This document shows, one piece after another, positions 47,684-58,204 of a stretch of 64,000 nucleotides of DNA. A program made the position numbers and the translations under genes. The notes beneath the pieces were generated by a model. It was not told where the DNA came from. It saw only the letters and a program-made list of their open reading frames with translations, and ran no database searches. Position 1 is the first letter of the stretch. Each line of letters begins with the position of its first letter. The stretch is from Chlamydomonas reinhardtii (lineage: Eukaryota > Chlorophyta > Chlorophyceae > Chlamydomonadales > Chlamydomonadaceae), in the NCBI RefSeq assembly GCF_000002595.2, contig NC_057004.1, positions 4,560,671 through 4,624,670 of the forward strand, read 5' to 3'.

Positions 47684-48390
47684 GGGGGTAGAAAGCTCAG
47701 GTTCTTACCCCATGCTCAGAATTACAGAGCTTTAGGAGAGCATTATGCACGTACGTCTACTTTTTAAAGTGGGTGTCTGGTGAGGAAGTTCTGGGCCGCC
47801 AAAGTTGGGGGGTCGGTCTTCGTCCTGGGGGTCCGTCGGGTTTCGGGAGCCCATCCTGGCGGACTTCGGGAAGCGCCCCACAAGCAGAACTAGGGGCCAA
47901 ACGCAGCAGTACGAGGCTCATATGTGCACGTTATGACGTAATAAGCACAAACAAAACGTGGGAGGGCTAAGTTGCGCGTCCGGGCGTGGACATGTCGGGA
48001 CATGTCTCCACATTCAACACATGCGCAATGACACAGCTGGGCTCTGAAGCGCTGGTGCGCATGAGTTCACGTCTAACAAGGCTCTCGATGCACATTGTCC
48101 ATTCGTCACGCGGCAGAGAGTTGAGCGCGTGGTGGTGTGGGTCGAGGGGATTTCCTTGGATAGGATCCCGCCCGTGACCGAAGTCTCAGAACAGGACCGC
48201 TGATGGCACGGAGTGATGGTGCTCGTCAAGAGGAGTCGATTGACACCACTTTGGTATAAAATGGAGGGGTTTTAACCCTGAACAACAAGGTTTTGCCCGT
48301 CGGGGGGTCGGTCGTCCCCTCAAGGGGGGGCCCGGGGGATTTCGGGGCATGGGGTCTAGCACTTTGTTTCCTACCACCCCCCTGTGTGTA
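47684..48390 (+). mobile_element. Dispersed ~0.7-kb repeat, copy 1 (non-autonomous element candidate)
   Basis: About 707 bp that recurs at 53413-54123 in the same orientation with only scattered differences. Both copies start at GGGGGTAGAAAGC and end near TTTCCTACC followed by a C-run and TGTGTGTA. The left and right ends are roughly inverted (GGTAGAAAG against GGTAGGAAAC). Inside are G-rich direct motifs, a TATAAAA box and a near-palindrome GGGGTTTTAACCC. It encodes no protein, so it resembles a MITE-like element or other non-autonomous repeat. Target-site duplications are not convincing. Confidence 0.75.
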
Positions 48391-48735
48391 TGGTCGTACG
48401 GTTGTGGAAACCGGGCTGTGACAGCAACTTAGTTGTGGCTGGCGGGGGTTCAAGTTTGGTGCGGCGGCCTCTGCCAACAACTAAGATTGGGCTGGGCCGC
48501 CGGGGGCCTTCTCAGATGCGGCCGGGACCTCCGCCGTCCAATGCGCAGTGGAGCAACCCAGCGACACTGCTGCACCACACACCTGGAACGAATCGTTCGT
48601 GCCCCTCAGAATGTGATGTATACCGCACACGTCATGAATGCCGGCATGCGGCCAGCCCCTCCTACGCAAGCGCTAACAGTCACCGAGTCACCGGCACCCA
48701 CGCGCGCATTTGCCCCTTGCCCTGTACCTTCGCAC

Positions 48736-48740
48736 TTACA
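48736..48740 (-). terminator. TGTAA poly(A) signal of FkbM gene
   Basis: TGTAA on the minus strand, about 203 bp past the stop at 48943. Confidence 0.5.
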
Positions 48741-48942
48741 TGCACACCGCCCGGCTCCCCAAATCACGCAACGCAGAGCTCTACCATCACGGGCCACTTC
48801 AGTTGTCCCTTGGCCGGATGCAGTAGTTGTCCCCAGGTCCGAGCCTCCGGGGCAGGTGCGCATGTATCCTCCTCGGGTTTGGGACACCCCCGCCTGAAAC
48901 CGCCTGCCTGAGGCGGCCCGCCACCTGCTGCGCATGGCCGCC

Positions 48943-51900
48943 TCAGACGCCACCCCAAAGGTCGGTCGAGGCATCGCCACTACCGCTGCCACTACCGCTG
49001 CCACTACCGCCGCTGATGCCGCCGCCGCCGCCACCGCTGCGGCCACCAAAGCTGGCCGGCTGGGGTCTGCAGAATCCCTCATGCTCCCCGAAGCGCCCCA
49101 GCGGCTTCAGACCGTACCTGCGGGTGTTGTGTGGCCACATACGCGTGTGTCAAAACACAAACGGAAGCAGACCGCCCAAAGACCCCGCGCGTGTGTGTGT
49201 GAGGGCGAGTGTGCGCGCGCACTCACGCGCCGTCAGCACTGTTGCCTGCCCCCGTTCAGTTTGCGGCGCCTCGATGCAGCCAGTCAAGCTGTGGCACTAG
49301 CCCGCCGGCCGCCGCGGACCCCCGCGCCCATTGTCCACCTGTCCATGATGGCCTTGAATTTCTCATACTGCCTGTCGCTGAGGTGGCGGTGGTGCCACTC
49401 GATCACCAGGCACCTGCATGGGGGAGTTCATGGTGCGAGCTTGCCCGCGGTTGGAGGCCGATGTTGAGGTCCAGGCCTAAGTGGCGTTGTGATCTAGGAC
49501 AAGCAAGGCCTAAGTGGCGTTGTGATCTAGGACAAGCAAGGCCTAAGTGGCGCTAACAAGTGTGCCCTTACAGCGAGCCACTCGCCCCCACATCCGCCTC
49601 CGCCTCCAGCCTGGCCCGCACTCACTTGACGCGCCTCAGCCACTGCACGTTCTTGCTGTCCCTGAACATGACGGCCTCCGAGCCCTCCACGTCCACCTTG
49701 AGCACGTCCACAGCCCCCAGGTGGTACTTGGCCAGAAGGTCGTCCACCGCCCAGGCCGGAACCAGGTCCGACACAGAGGCGGCGGCGGTCTGCAGGGGGC
49801 CCACAGACGTGGCCCTGGGGGGGGGGGGGTAGCCATCCATGGGATGGTGTGTATCAAATATGAAGTGAAGTGCCGGGGGGCGGGAGCGGGGCTTGTGGAT
49901 ACCAGCCCAAACTAAACCTAGCCCAATGCAACAGAGCGAGGAGGAGAGCGTGGCCTATGCTTTGGCAACGGAGCGGCACTCGACAGTAGTACGTATCCCC
50001 GAAATGCACCGCGTTCCCAGCAGCTCCTGGGGGAGGCTATGTGCCCGGGCCCAATGAAAAAGGCCCAGCATTGGGGTGGGAGAGTGGTGGATGAGTGCAG
50101 CATTGAGTGGACAGGTCTCATCTGCTTGTCGGCATGCCTGAGTTAATGCACGAACTAGCGGGGATAGTTACAATGGTAAAGAGAACATGGAAGTGGGTTT
50201 ACTCATGCCAGAGCACATACCCGCTGACACGCCACACACACCCTGCAAACCACCTGTAGCAGTGCCGCCTCCTCTCCCACCCAGCGCTCCACCACAAACC
50301 ACCCCCGCCCCACCCCACCAGTCAGTGGCTTCCTGCTTGACCTCGTGGTCGTATATGGGGCCGTTGAGGGTGATGAGCGTGCTGCTGCCCCAGGCCGCGC
50401 CGTACACAGCCTGGATGCCTGGCGTGGCAGCAGCAGCGACAGCAGCAGCGGTGCGTGGGGACTCGGGAGGCGTGTGAAGGGAAGAAACATGCGTGTGCGC
50501 GTGTGCGTGTGCGTGCAGCATGTGTATGTGTGCATGTGTGTGCGTGTCTGCATGTGTGTGTTAAAAAACGAAACGAAAGCCCGCCCAGACGACGCCGGAG
50601 TTACGTACCGATACCTAACAATTTACCAAGCGTCGCGTGGTTGCCGTCACCCAGGTAGTCATACGTACCCGCGATAAGCCTGTAACCCCACGGGCGACCA
50701 TTCGGCCTGACCCCGCGATGCACCTGTATGCGTCCATGCTCCGCACCCTGGGCGCGCTAAACAACGTTTACCCAGCACGCCTAATTCCCAGATTCCCGCC
50801 CGCTGGTCGTAGTCGAGCTCACCTATAAGCGTGGGAATGGAAAGGCATTGGGCGGCAGCACAGCATGTGTGTGTGTGTATGTGTGTGTATGTGCATGTGT
50901 GTGTGTGTGTGTGCATGTGTGCTGGTGAGGCATGCGTTGGCAGTCAGGCAGGATGTCAGGTCAGGTGCAGCAGTCGCGTACGCGTGGTAACCCCTGCCGA
51001 CTCACGCCGGTTGTGGGCGGTGTTGACGGCTAGGAGCCTGCATGCGGGTCACACAGGGGTTGGTGTGGGCCTGGGGTGGCGGGGTGCCGGCAGCACCAGC
51101 AGCGGTGCCTGCCACAGTCGGCCGCAGCACACCCCTCCAATGCCTGCCCCCCCCCCCTTTCACGCACACGGCTTCCACCGGGCCGCACTACCGACCCTAG
51201 CTGCCGACAGCCCACACGGCCCAGCACGCGGCTTCGCCAGGCTCGGACACACGCTGCCCCTCCCACCCCGGCTCCCCCCCCTGCTGCCTGCACTCCAGTT
51301 TTCGTTGGTTTTGGTTTACTTTGGGCTGGTATTTACAACCCCTCCCCGGCTGCTCCCTGCTGCACTCACTGAAAGGTGGAGGTGCCTGGCTCCACCGTCA
51401 CCACACGCGCCTGCGGGTGCGCCCGGCAAGCACACGGCAGCAGGGGGCGCGCAGTCATGCAGGCACACCGCCGGTCACCACTTGCGCGCGGACACAGCTC
51501 CTAGCTCCACACGGCCGCGCTGACCGCCCACCTCCCGTCACTGTACCCGCATCTCCAGCCGCACAGCTCCAACTGCCCACCCCATCCACGCCCCCTGCGC
51601 GCCTCCCTCCTCCCTCCCTCTCTCCCCCATTGGGCTCCCCCACCGCACGTTGGGGTACACAGCCGCCAGCACAGTGGCGGCCAGTCCGCAGTTGCCGCCC
51701 AGGTCCAACACGCTGAGCACCGAGTGCCGCTCCAGGGGCAGCTGCCGGCCCAAACCGCAGAAGTCGCACCTGCAGATGTGCTGCTCCAGAACAGCAAAGT
51801 CACTGGTGGCGGGGGGGGGGGGACAAGAGCAGGGCGGAGGGCAGGAAGTTCAAGAGGTGGCAGTTGCAGGTTTGGGGGCCTTCCTTCGGCGGGGCAGGGG

Positions 51901-52756
51901 CAGGGACCGTGAGATGGGCCAGGGGGGTGTTGTGTGGGTTGGGGGCGAGGAAAGTTCATGAGGGCTTACGCTCACGGCTTGAGCTGGAGGGAGTAGCACT
52001 TGGAAGAACTAAAGGCACAACCCTCCGATAAAGACAAAATTTGAACAGGCTGGAGCAGCTAGAAAGAAACCCAGCGAGAAACCCGTTTGAACTGCGTTCG
52101 ACAGAGTGTCCGCCACGGGCAGGCATACCAACCCCCTGCCCCTGACATTTCTCCCTGCCTCCCGCACAATTCCCCGACGGTATTCGGCGCACCTCGTGTT
52201 GCTTCGTAGCATGAAGTTCATCGTCGCTGCACCCTGCGCCAGCTTATGACTCGGGGAAAGGTTGATGCGGAGTGCCACTGCGTTGGTAGAACCCCGGATC
52301 GCGGGACAATATTTGAGATATGTGATATCAAGACTGCTGTGAGAAATTCGGGACTGAGGGCGCCACCAGCGAGCGTGCAATCAATTTACCGGGCGTGAAG
52401 GGGGGCAGCTCCAGAGTTCGCGTGTATACATTTGTCCAGTTGTGAAACAGCTGGGGCTTCTGGTTGGTCGTGAAAAGCGCGTCGACAATCACCGTCGATA
52501 CGCCGGGGCAGTCTGGTAGGGGCGTCCTTGCTGCCCACGCGACCATCAGCGCCCCAACGAAGCCTGCCCCAAATAACCACATACTGAGCATGATTAAAAC
52601 TGGAACAACAAACCATTGTTGGGGACTTGCTTGTATGTCTGGGACAGCTCGGGGGCGTTGCCGGTCTGGAATGGGGTACGGCAACAGCAGGGCACGCTCC
52701 TGACACGTGTGTGAAACCACGTAATCAATCAGTAGGTTACATGGTACTTGCTGCAT
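48943..52756 (-). CDS. FkbM-family methyltransferase with N-terminal membrane anchor
   Basis: Ten exons (52756-52430, 52353-52193, 52008-51976, 51802-51649, 51410-51370, 51037-51006, 50418-50319, 49814-49626, 49413-49339, 49117-48943) total 1287 nt, exactly 428 residues. FkbM enzymes are SAM-dependent O-methyltransferases acting on sugars or small molecules. Residues about 52-78 form a membrane helix (WFVVPVLIMLSMWLFGAGF), giving a type II layout. The fold shows LSVLDLGGNCGLAATVLA (SAM-binding glycine loop), ARVVTVEPG, the AVYGAAWG strand, AVDVLKVDVEGSEAVMF and VKCLVIEWH. The tail is Gly/Ser-rich. The first intron is the least certain: a GTATAC donor keeps phase, while a nearby GTAAAT donor does not. 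The gene sits between two copies of the same dispersed repeat. Confidence 0.85.
49473..49552 (+). repeat. 33-bp tandem repeat, 2.4 copies, in FkbM intron
   Basis: The unit begins AGGCCTAAGTGGCG and recurs at 49473, 49506 and 49539 within the intron between exons 49626 and 49413. Confidence 0.9.
50863..50925 (+). repeat. (TG)n microsatellite in FkbM intron
   Basis: Interrupted TG run with ATG/CATG variants, between exons 51006 and 50418. Confidence 0.85.
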
Positions 52757-52963
52757 TTGGACAGGGGTTTAGCTCGGCGCTGCAGCATGTCGGGCTCAAC
52801 TCCCGGCGCGCCCTCCACAAATACACACAATGGACGGCACAGTAAACTGCCACATTCACCGCGGTTCTTGCCTCCTGACCTCGCGGCGGGGGCCGACCCC
52901 CAGAACGCGTTGCTCAACTCCCTGCCGGGTGCAGACTGCAGAGGCGTGCAAGGGGTGTGATAC

Positions 52964-53284
52964 GTGTTTGTTTGCCCACTCCAGCTAGCACGCTTTCTGA
53001 AGGCGTCAGGGGTAATGGACGGACGCGCCGACGCGGCCGGCCGGCTGCTGCCCGCAGCGGCGGCAATCAAGGCTCTGAAGCGCCTCACAACGCCAGTCGC
53101 AGCAACCATCCGCTACGCCTACTCGTGGCTATATGCGCTGTGTGTGGGGGGGGGGGGGAGTGCAGGAGAGGGCGGTGTGGAGGCGGTCAGCAGCAGCGGT
53201 TTCATTGTGGCCCGCAACTCGCGTGACCCCGACGTGACGCCCGACATGATGTGCAACCCGGAACCGACCCGTATAGAGGTGTAG
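52964..53284 (+). other. Possible uncharacterised coding segment
   Basis: An open plus-strand frame reads LARFLKASGVMDGRADAAGR..., then IKALKRLTTPVAATIRYAYS, with an alternating helical pattern and a good CAG acceptor-like site before it. The frame ends at 53284, shortly before dispersed repeat copy 2. No upstream exon with a start could be fitted. It could be a chance frame, or the tail of a gene damaged by repeat insertion. I assign no function. Confidence 0.25.
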
Positions 53285-53412
53285 TAAGCATAGGGAAGGC
53301 CGGAGAGCCGTCTACGTACCTGGGCTGGGCTGGGCTGAATAATACCCGTCGCTCAATAGCGCCTTCCCACGGCGAAGCGCCGCTCGATTGTAGGGGTTTG
53401 CTAGGTCAGGGG

Positions 53413-54123
53413 GGGGGTAGAAAGCTCAGGTTCTTACCCCATGCTCAGGTTTACAGAGCTTTAGGAGAGCATTATGCACTTACGTCTAGTTTTTTAAGGG
53501 GGTGTCTGGTGAGGAAGTTCTGGGCCGCCAAAGTTGGGGGGTCGGTCCTCGTCCCTGGGGGTCCGCCGGGTTTCGGGAGCCCATCCTGGCGGATTTCGGG
53601 AAGCGCCCCACAAGCAGAACTAGGGGCCAAACGCAGCAGTACGAGGCTTATATGTGCACGCTATGACGTAATAAGCACGAACAAAACGTGGGAGGGCTAA
53701 GTTGCGCGTCCGGGCGTGGGCATGTCGGGACATGTCTCCACAGTCAACACATCCGCACTGACACAGCTGGGCTCTGAAGCGCTGGTGCGCATGAGTTCAC
53801 ATCTAACAAGGCTGCCGATGCACATTGTCCATTCGTCACGCGGCAGAGAGTTGAGCGCGTGGTGGTGTGGGTCGAGGGGATTTCCTTGTGTAGGATCCCG
53901 CTCGTGACCGAAGTCTCATAACAGGACCGCTGATGGCACGGAGTGATAGTGCTTGTCAAGAGGAGTCGATTGACACCACTTTGGTATAAAATGGAGGGGT
54001 TTTAACCCCTGAACAACAAGGTTTTGTCCGTCGGGGGGTCGGTCGTCCCCTCAAGGGGGGGCCCGGGGCATTTCGGGGCATGGGGTCTGGCACTTTGTTT
54101 CCTACCCCCCCCCCCTGTGTGTA
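53413..54123 (+). mobile_element. Dispersed ~0.7-kb repeat, copy 2
   Basis: About 711 bp, same orientation as 47684-48390, with the same ends, the same internal TATAAAA and a full GGGGTTTTAACCCC palindrome. The copies differ by scattered substitutions and by length changes in the terminal G and C runs, so they are separate and fairly recent insertions or a duplication. Confidence 0.75.
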
Positions 54124-54777
54124 GGTGTGCAGACTGCGCCAGTAATGGTCGCTTTGGACATGTCGGGCACCCATACTGATACAAGTAAGGAACCTGGCTG
54201 CATAAGCTGTTGATGCGGCAGCTTTGGCTACTGAGTACTAAGTGATGATACAGCGGCTGCTCCCGTGCTCGCTGGCAGGCAGCGGTAGGTAACGGGCATG
54301 TGAAGCGTCAACCCAGTGGCGTTACTCCGTGCGGGTGTTGGTTGCTGTACCAACTAGGGATGGCCGATGGGTGCATGACAGGGTGCCGAGAGTGTTGACC
54401 TTGCTTGGATGTTTACATTCCTGCTTTGCCGGGAATACCAAGAAGTGCTTCTACACTCCTGATCGCAGGAAGGACTGCCATGTCCGTGATTACAGAGATG
54501 CGCAATGCGCACGCATCTGGTGACGCGCTGTAAATGCTGCCCGACCACGCGTCACGACCACGACAAAGACACAGCCCTGTTCATCACCACTGCCCTACCA
54601 CCACAACCACCACAACCACCAATTCACCACACGTACAAGCACTAGCCAACTCCAAACTCATGTCATCCTTCGCCGCTGCGCTCAGATCCCCAGCGCTCCC
54701 ATCTCCTTCCCCTGCGCAGCGACCGCGTCTCGCCCACAGATAGCGCGCGAGCACCTCCAAGCTCCCGCCTCGCCTCA

Positions 54778-57700
54778 CTACTTCCGGCGGCTCTTGCGCT
54801 GCGCCTTGACCTCGTTGGGGTTGTTCTTCCACGAGGTCAGGTGAAGCTGCCGCGGCAACTGTGGCAAGAAGGGAGGTAGGCGGACCGGGCGTCAGCAGGG
54901 GCATCAGCAGGCATCAGCAGGCATCAGCAGGCCAGGCAAGCAGCCACACAAGGAAGGTTCCGCCATAACTACATGGCAGCGGCGCCCGCGCATGCGCTTA
55001 TACGCAGCCTCAATCCTCTGCCCAACCTTCCCGCCCTCCTCTTCCCGCCCTCCCTCTATCCCTCTCCCCGAGTCTCCAAGCTTCCCATCCCAGCCCCAGG
55101 CTCCCTGCTCACCCCCTTGCCGCCGCCGCGGCCGCCGCCCGCCTGGTGCCACGTCTCCGTGCCGTACTCTGGGGCGAAGGGGTCCAGCTCGCCCGCCGCC
55201 TGCGGCTTGTTGCCGCCACGGCGGTTGCCGGCCTGCCGCGCCAGAAGCACGTCCTCGCGCAGGATTGGGTTGCGCACGGCCAGGCGCCCGCCCTGCGTGT
55301 GGACAGGGGATACGGTACGTGGCGTCAGTGAGCGGTGGGTTGGAGTAGCTGTGTTGCAGCAGACTTATGGCGCCGGGTGGACAAGGTGCCGCCAGCCTGC
55401 AGGAACGGGATTCCTACATGCTATGCCGGGGGCGGGAGCCGGGGAGCGCTGCTGTGTCGATGACGCGCCCCTCGATTCCATTCGGCACAGGCAGAGACGC
55501 ACGCACCTTGGGCTTGGGCAGCGAGTAGCGGGTGCCGCGCAGGATGAACTTCTTGCGCACGCCGAAGAACTCGGCGCCGCCGGGGCCCACCGTCACCTCC
55601 ACCTTGTCCATGGTCATGTTGCCGCACCGCGGGCAGAACAGCCGCCCCGCCTCCTTGGTCACGAAGTAGCAGGCGCTGCAGCGGAGCGCCCAGCGGCTCA
55701 CCCTGCGTGGCGGGCAGGCGGGCATGGGAAGGTTGCGTAGTAAGGGGCTTGGCGCGCAAGGGCGGATGGGAGGGCGGGCGAGACATGTGGATGCAGGAGC
55801 GTGCTGTGGGGCTCAAGTTGCGCCTGGGCGAGTCAAGGACTGTGGCCGAGATGACTGTGGATGGGTTAAAGAGCAGACGCCCTGCCCGGTTTCCTCCGCT
55901 GCACGAACCGCCGCGCGCCGGTTTGCAGCGTCTGCACCACCTGCGTACCCCTACCAGCCCCTGTCCACTTTTGCCACGGCCTTGGCCACCAATACCCCGT
56001 CCCGCTCGGCCATCAGCTTCTCCCCGTCCTAGCCCGCCCCCGGGCCGCCCTGTCCACCCGCCCGCCCCCTTGCCCGCCACTGCTCCCGGCTCCCTGCCCC
56101 CGCACCTGGTGATTTGCTTGCCGTCGCGCGTCACCAGCCGCAGCCCCATCTGCAGCATCACGTTCTGCATCGCGAAGTCCGCCGTCACCGTGAACACGTT
56201 GGAGGTGGTGTTGGGCAGCAGCTCGTCAACCAACTCCAGGCCGCCCGCCGCCGCCGTCGTGGTGGTGGCGGCGGTGGTTGCCGCCGTGCCCGCCTCGCTG
56301 GGCGCACCTTCCTCGCCCTCGCCCTCGCCCTCGCCCTCCTCGCCCTCATCTTCCCCATCGTCGGTCACCAGCTCCACACCCTCGTGCTCCTCCATCTCAA
56401 CCTCCTCGTCCTCGCCCTCCGACTCGCCCTCGGCGCCCTCCGCCGCTGGCGGCGCCCCCTCTGCTGCTGCTGCTGCCGGCGCTGGCGCCGCGGCGCCGGC
56501 TTGCGGCGGCTGCTTCGCTTGTTGCTGCTGCTGGGCCTCTAGCCAGGCCGCGTGTCGCCGCTCTTTCCGCGACTTGCGCCGCGCCGCGTTGCGGCTCTTG
56601 GCCGCAGTGCACCAGCCGTCATCCTCGTCATCCTCATCCTCATCCTCCTCGTCGTCGTCCTCGCCGTGGCCCGAGGTCACCGGCTCCCCTTGAGCCGGCG
56701 CCTGCTGCACCGCCTGTGACGCCGAGGGCTGAGCTGGCGGCGGCACCAACGCCGGCGCCGCCGCCGCCGCGCCAGCGCCGCCCGCCGCCGCGGCGGCAGC
56801 AACTGCGGCGCCGAACGAGCCCGCGGCCGGCGGCGCTGTCGAGGTGGTCAGCGCCGGCGGCGGCGGGAGCGCCGGCGGCGCCTCGACGGCTCCGTCCAGT
56901 GTGAGAGACTGCACGGCGGCGATGATGCGGCTCTGGTCGGGGCCGGTGGCGTTCGTGAGCATGTCCTCCGGCGCCTCATCCACCACCTTCCAGTCCTCCG
57001 GGTTGGGCACGGTGCCCCAGCCCGGCAGCTGCCGTGGCCGCGACTTGTGCTTCTGGCGGGTGCGGACCTGGGGACAGGGTAGACAGGTGTGCGGCGTGGC
57101 GTGGGATGAAGAAGTGATGGTGTGCTGGAAGTTGCTGGCCACGGGCACACCATGAACCGTGTACCGAGCCAGCCTATCGTCCGTCGCACAGTCCTTGCGC
57201 GTGGAGCATTGAAAGAGAAACGGTCGCGTAGACGCCAAACACACCCGCACACACACGCGCACCTGCACGGGGTGCTCGCGCAGGTTGGCCTGGCCGTTGG
57301 CGGCCACCTCCAGAGAGTGCGCCAGCGCCAGCAGCTTCACGTCCACCGTCGATAGCGAGTGGATGTCGCCGGTCTCACGCGCGAACCGTTGCACTGCGAT
57401 GCAACGTCAGGGGGGCGTCAGTCGGGCGCTGCCGCCAGGCCGGCAAGGCGCGGGGTGTCGCGGGGAAAGCCGGGAAACAAGCCGCCAAGCACCTCGTGCA
57501 GGGCAAGGGCTTTGGTCTGCGAGAACGCCCGGTCGACGCACCCGCTTTCAGAGACTCCTCCTCCGGCTCGCGGACATCCAATGAAAAGGGTAGCGTCGAC
57601 AAGAACGTACGAGCCTGCTTGTCGCGGACCTCGGCAAGAACCTCGGGAATTGTGCAGAAGCGGTCCGCGAGGTTCTCAAGACGCAATCCACTGATAAGAG

Positions 57701-57803
57701 CATTTGCGTCGACCACAGCAACACGCTCCTCGGCTGTCGGCGCTGGCGCGTCTACAGGCGCCGGCGCGGCCGACTGCCGCCCGGCGACGGCGGCCCAGGA
57801 CAT
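54778..57803 (-). CDS. NOB1: NOB1 endonuclease, 18S rRNA 3'-end maturation
   Basis: Six exons (57803-57542, 57393-57263, 57067-56106, 55702-55507, 55292-55113, 54858-54778) give 603 residues in phase. NOB1 is the PIN-domain nuclease that cuts 20S pre-rRNA at site D to form mature 18S rRNA in cytoplasmic pre-40S particles. The PIN domain starts with VAVVDANALISG (catalytic Asp) and continues to TGDIHSLSTVDVKLLALAHS, which holds further acidic residues. About 300 residues of acidic and Ala/Gln-rich insert follow, longer than in yeast or animals. Then come FAMQNVMLQMGLRLVTRDGK and the zinc ribbon RCSACYFVTKEAGRLFCPRC. It ends in the conserved GRRGGNK-type and NPNEVKAQRKSRRK tail. It is divergent to the TMTC gene. 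Confidence 0.95.
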
Positions 57804-58204
57804 CAACACAGTTTGAATAAAATACGATGAAAGATTGCGTTGATATTGTCAGGGGTGCAAATTGGTTGGAAAAGTGGGAGCCCAAGCGTCGGGGCTTTTT
57901 GCAGCGCCGTAGAAGAACCAACTAGTGCTGTATCAGGTTCAAACACAATAGAACCAAAACTTCATCAGGTTTGCCTTTAGAGTTGCAGGTTCTGGACGGC
58001 ATCGGCAAGCGGTGCAACATGCAAACCAATTCCAAGCACGCTAATACCAGCGCCACTAGTCGCTCTGCCATGACTTGCAAATGTTTCTATCTAGCAACAA
58101 CGTGAAACCAGAAGAATGCGTCAAACGAGCCTGGATGGTTCTCGGAGAGTTCGCTGAGGCTCCTGTGGCCTTACCACGCTGTACAGTAGACCTGTAAACA
58201 AGAC
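57804..58204. promoter_or_regulatory. Bidirectional upstream region, NOB1/TMTC
   Basis: 401 bp between head-to-head start codons. It is AT-richer than the flanking exons and has no coding potential recognised. It is likely to contain both promoters. Confidence 0.5.

Larger units (their letters stand above)
47130..48942. other. Intergenic with repeat copy 1
   Basis: Contains the 3' UTR of the GT34 gene, the 29-nt shared sequence at 47571, a short ATG microsatellite near 47645-47658, the dispersed repeat copy at 47684-48390, and the 3' UTR of the FkbM gene. No gene was recognised. Confidence 0.5.

Noticed and set aside
52729-53109. 126-codon minus-strand frame overlapping the FkbM start
   Set aside because: Overlaps the FkbM 5' end on the same strand in another frame and shows no family motif.
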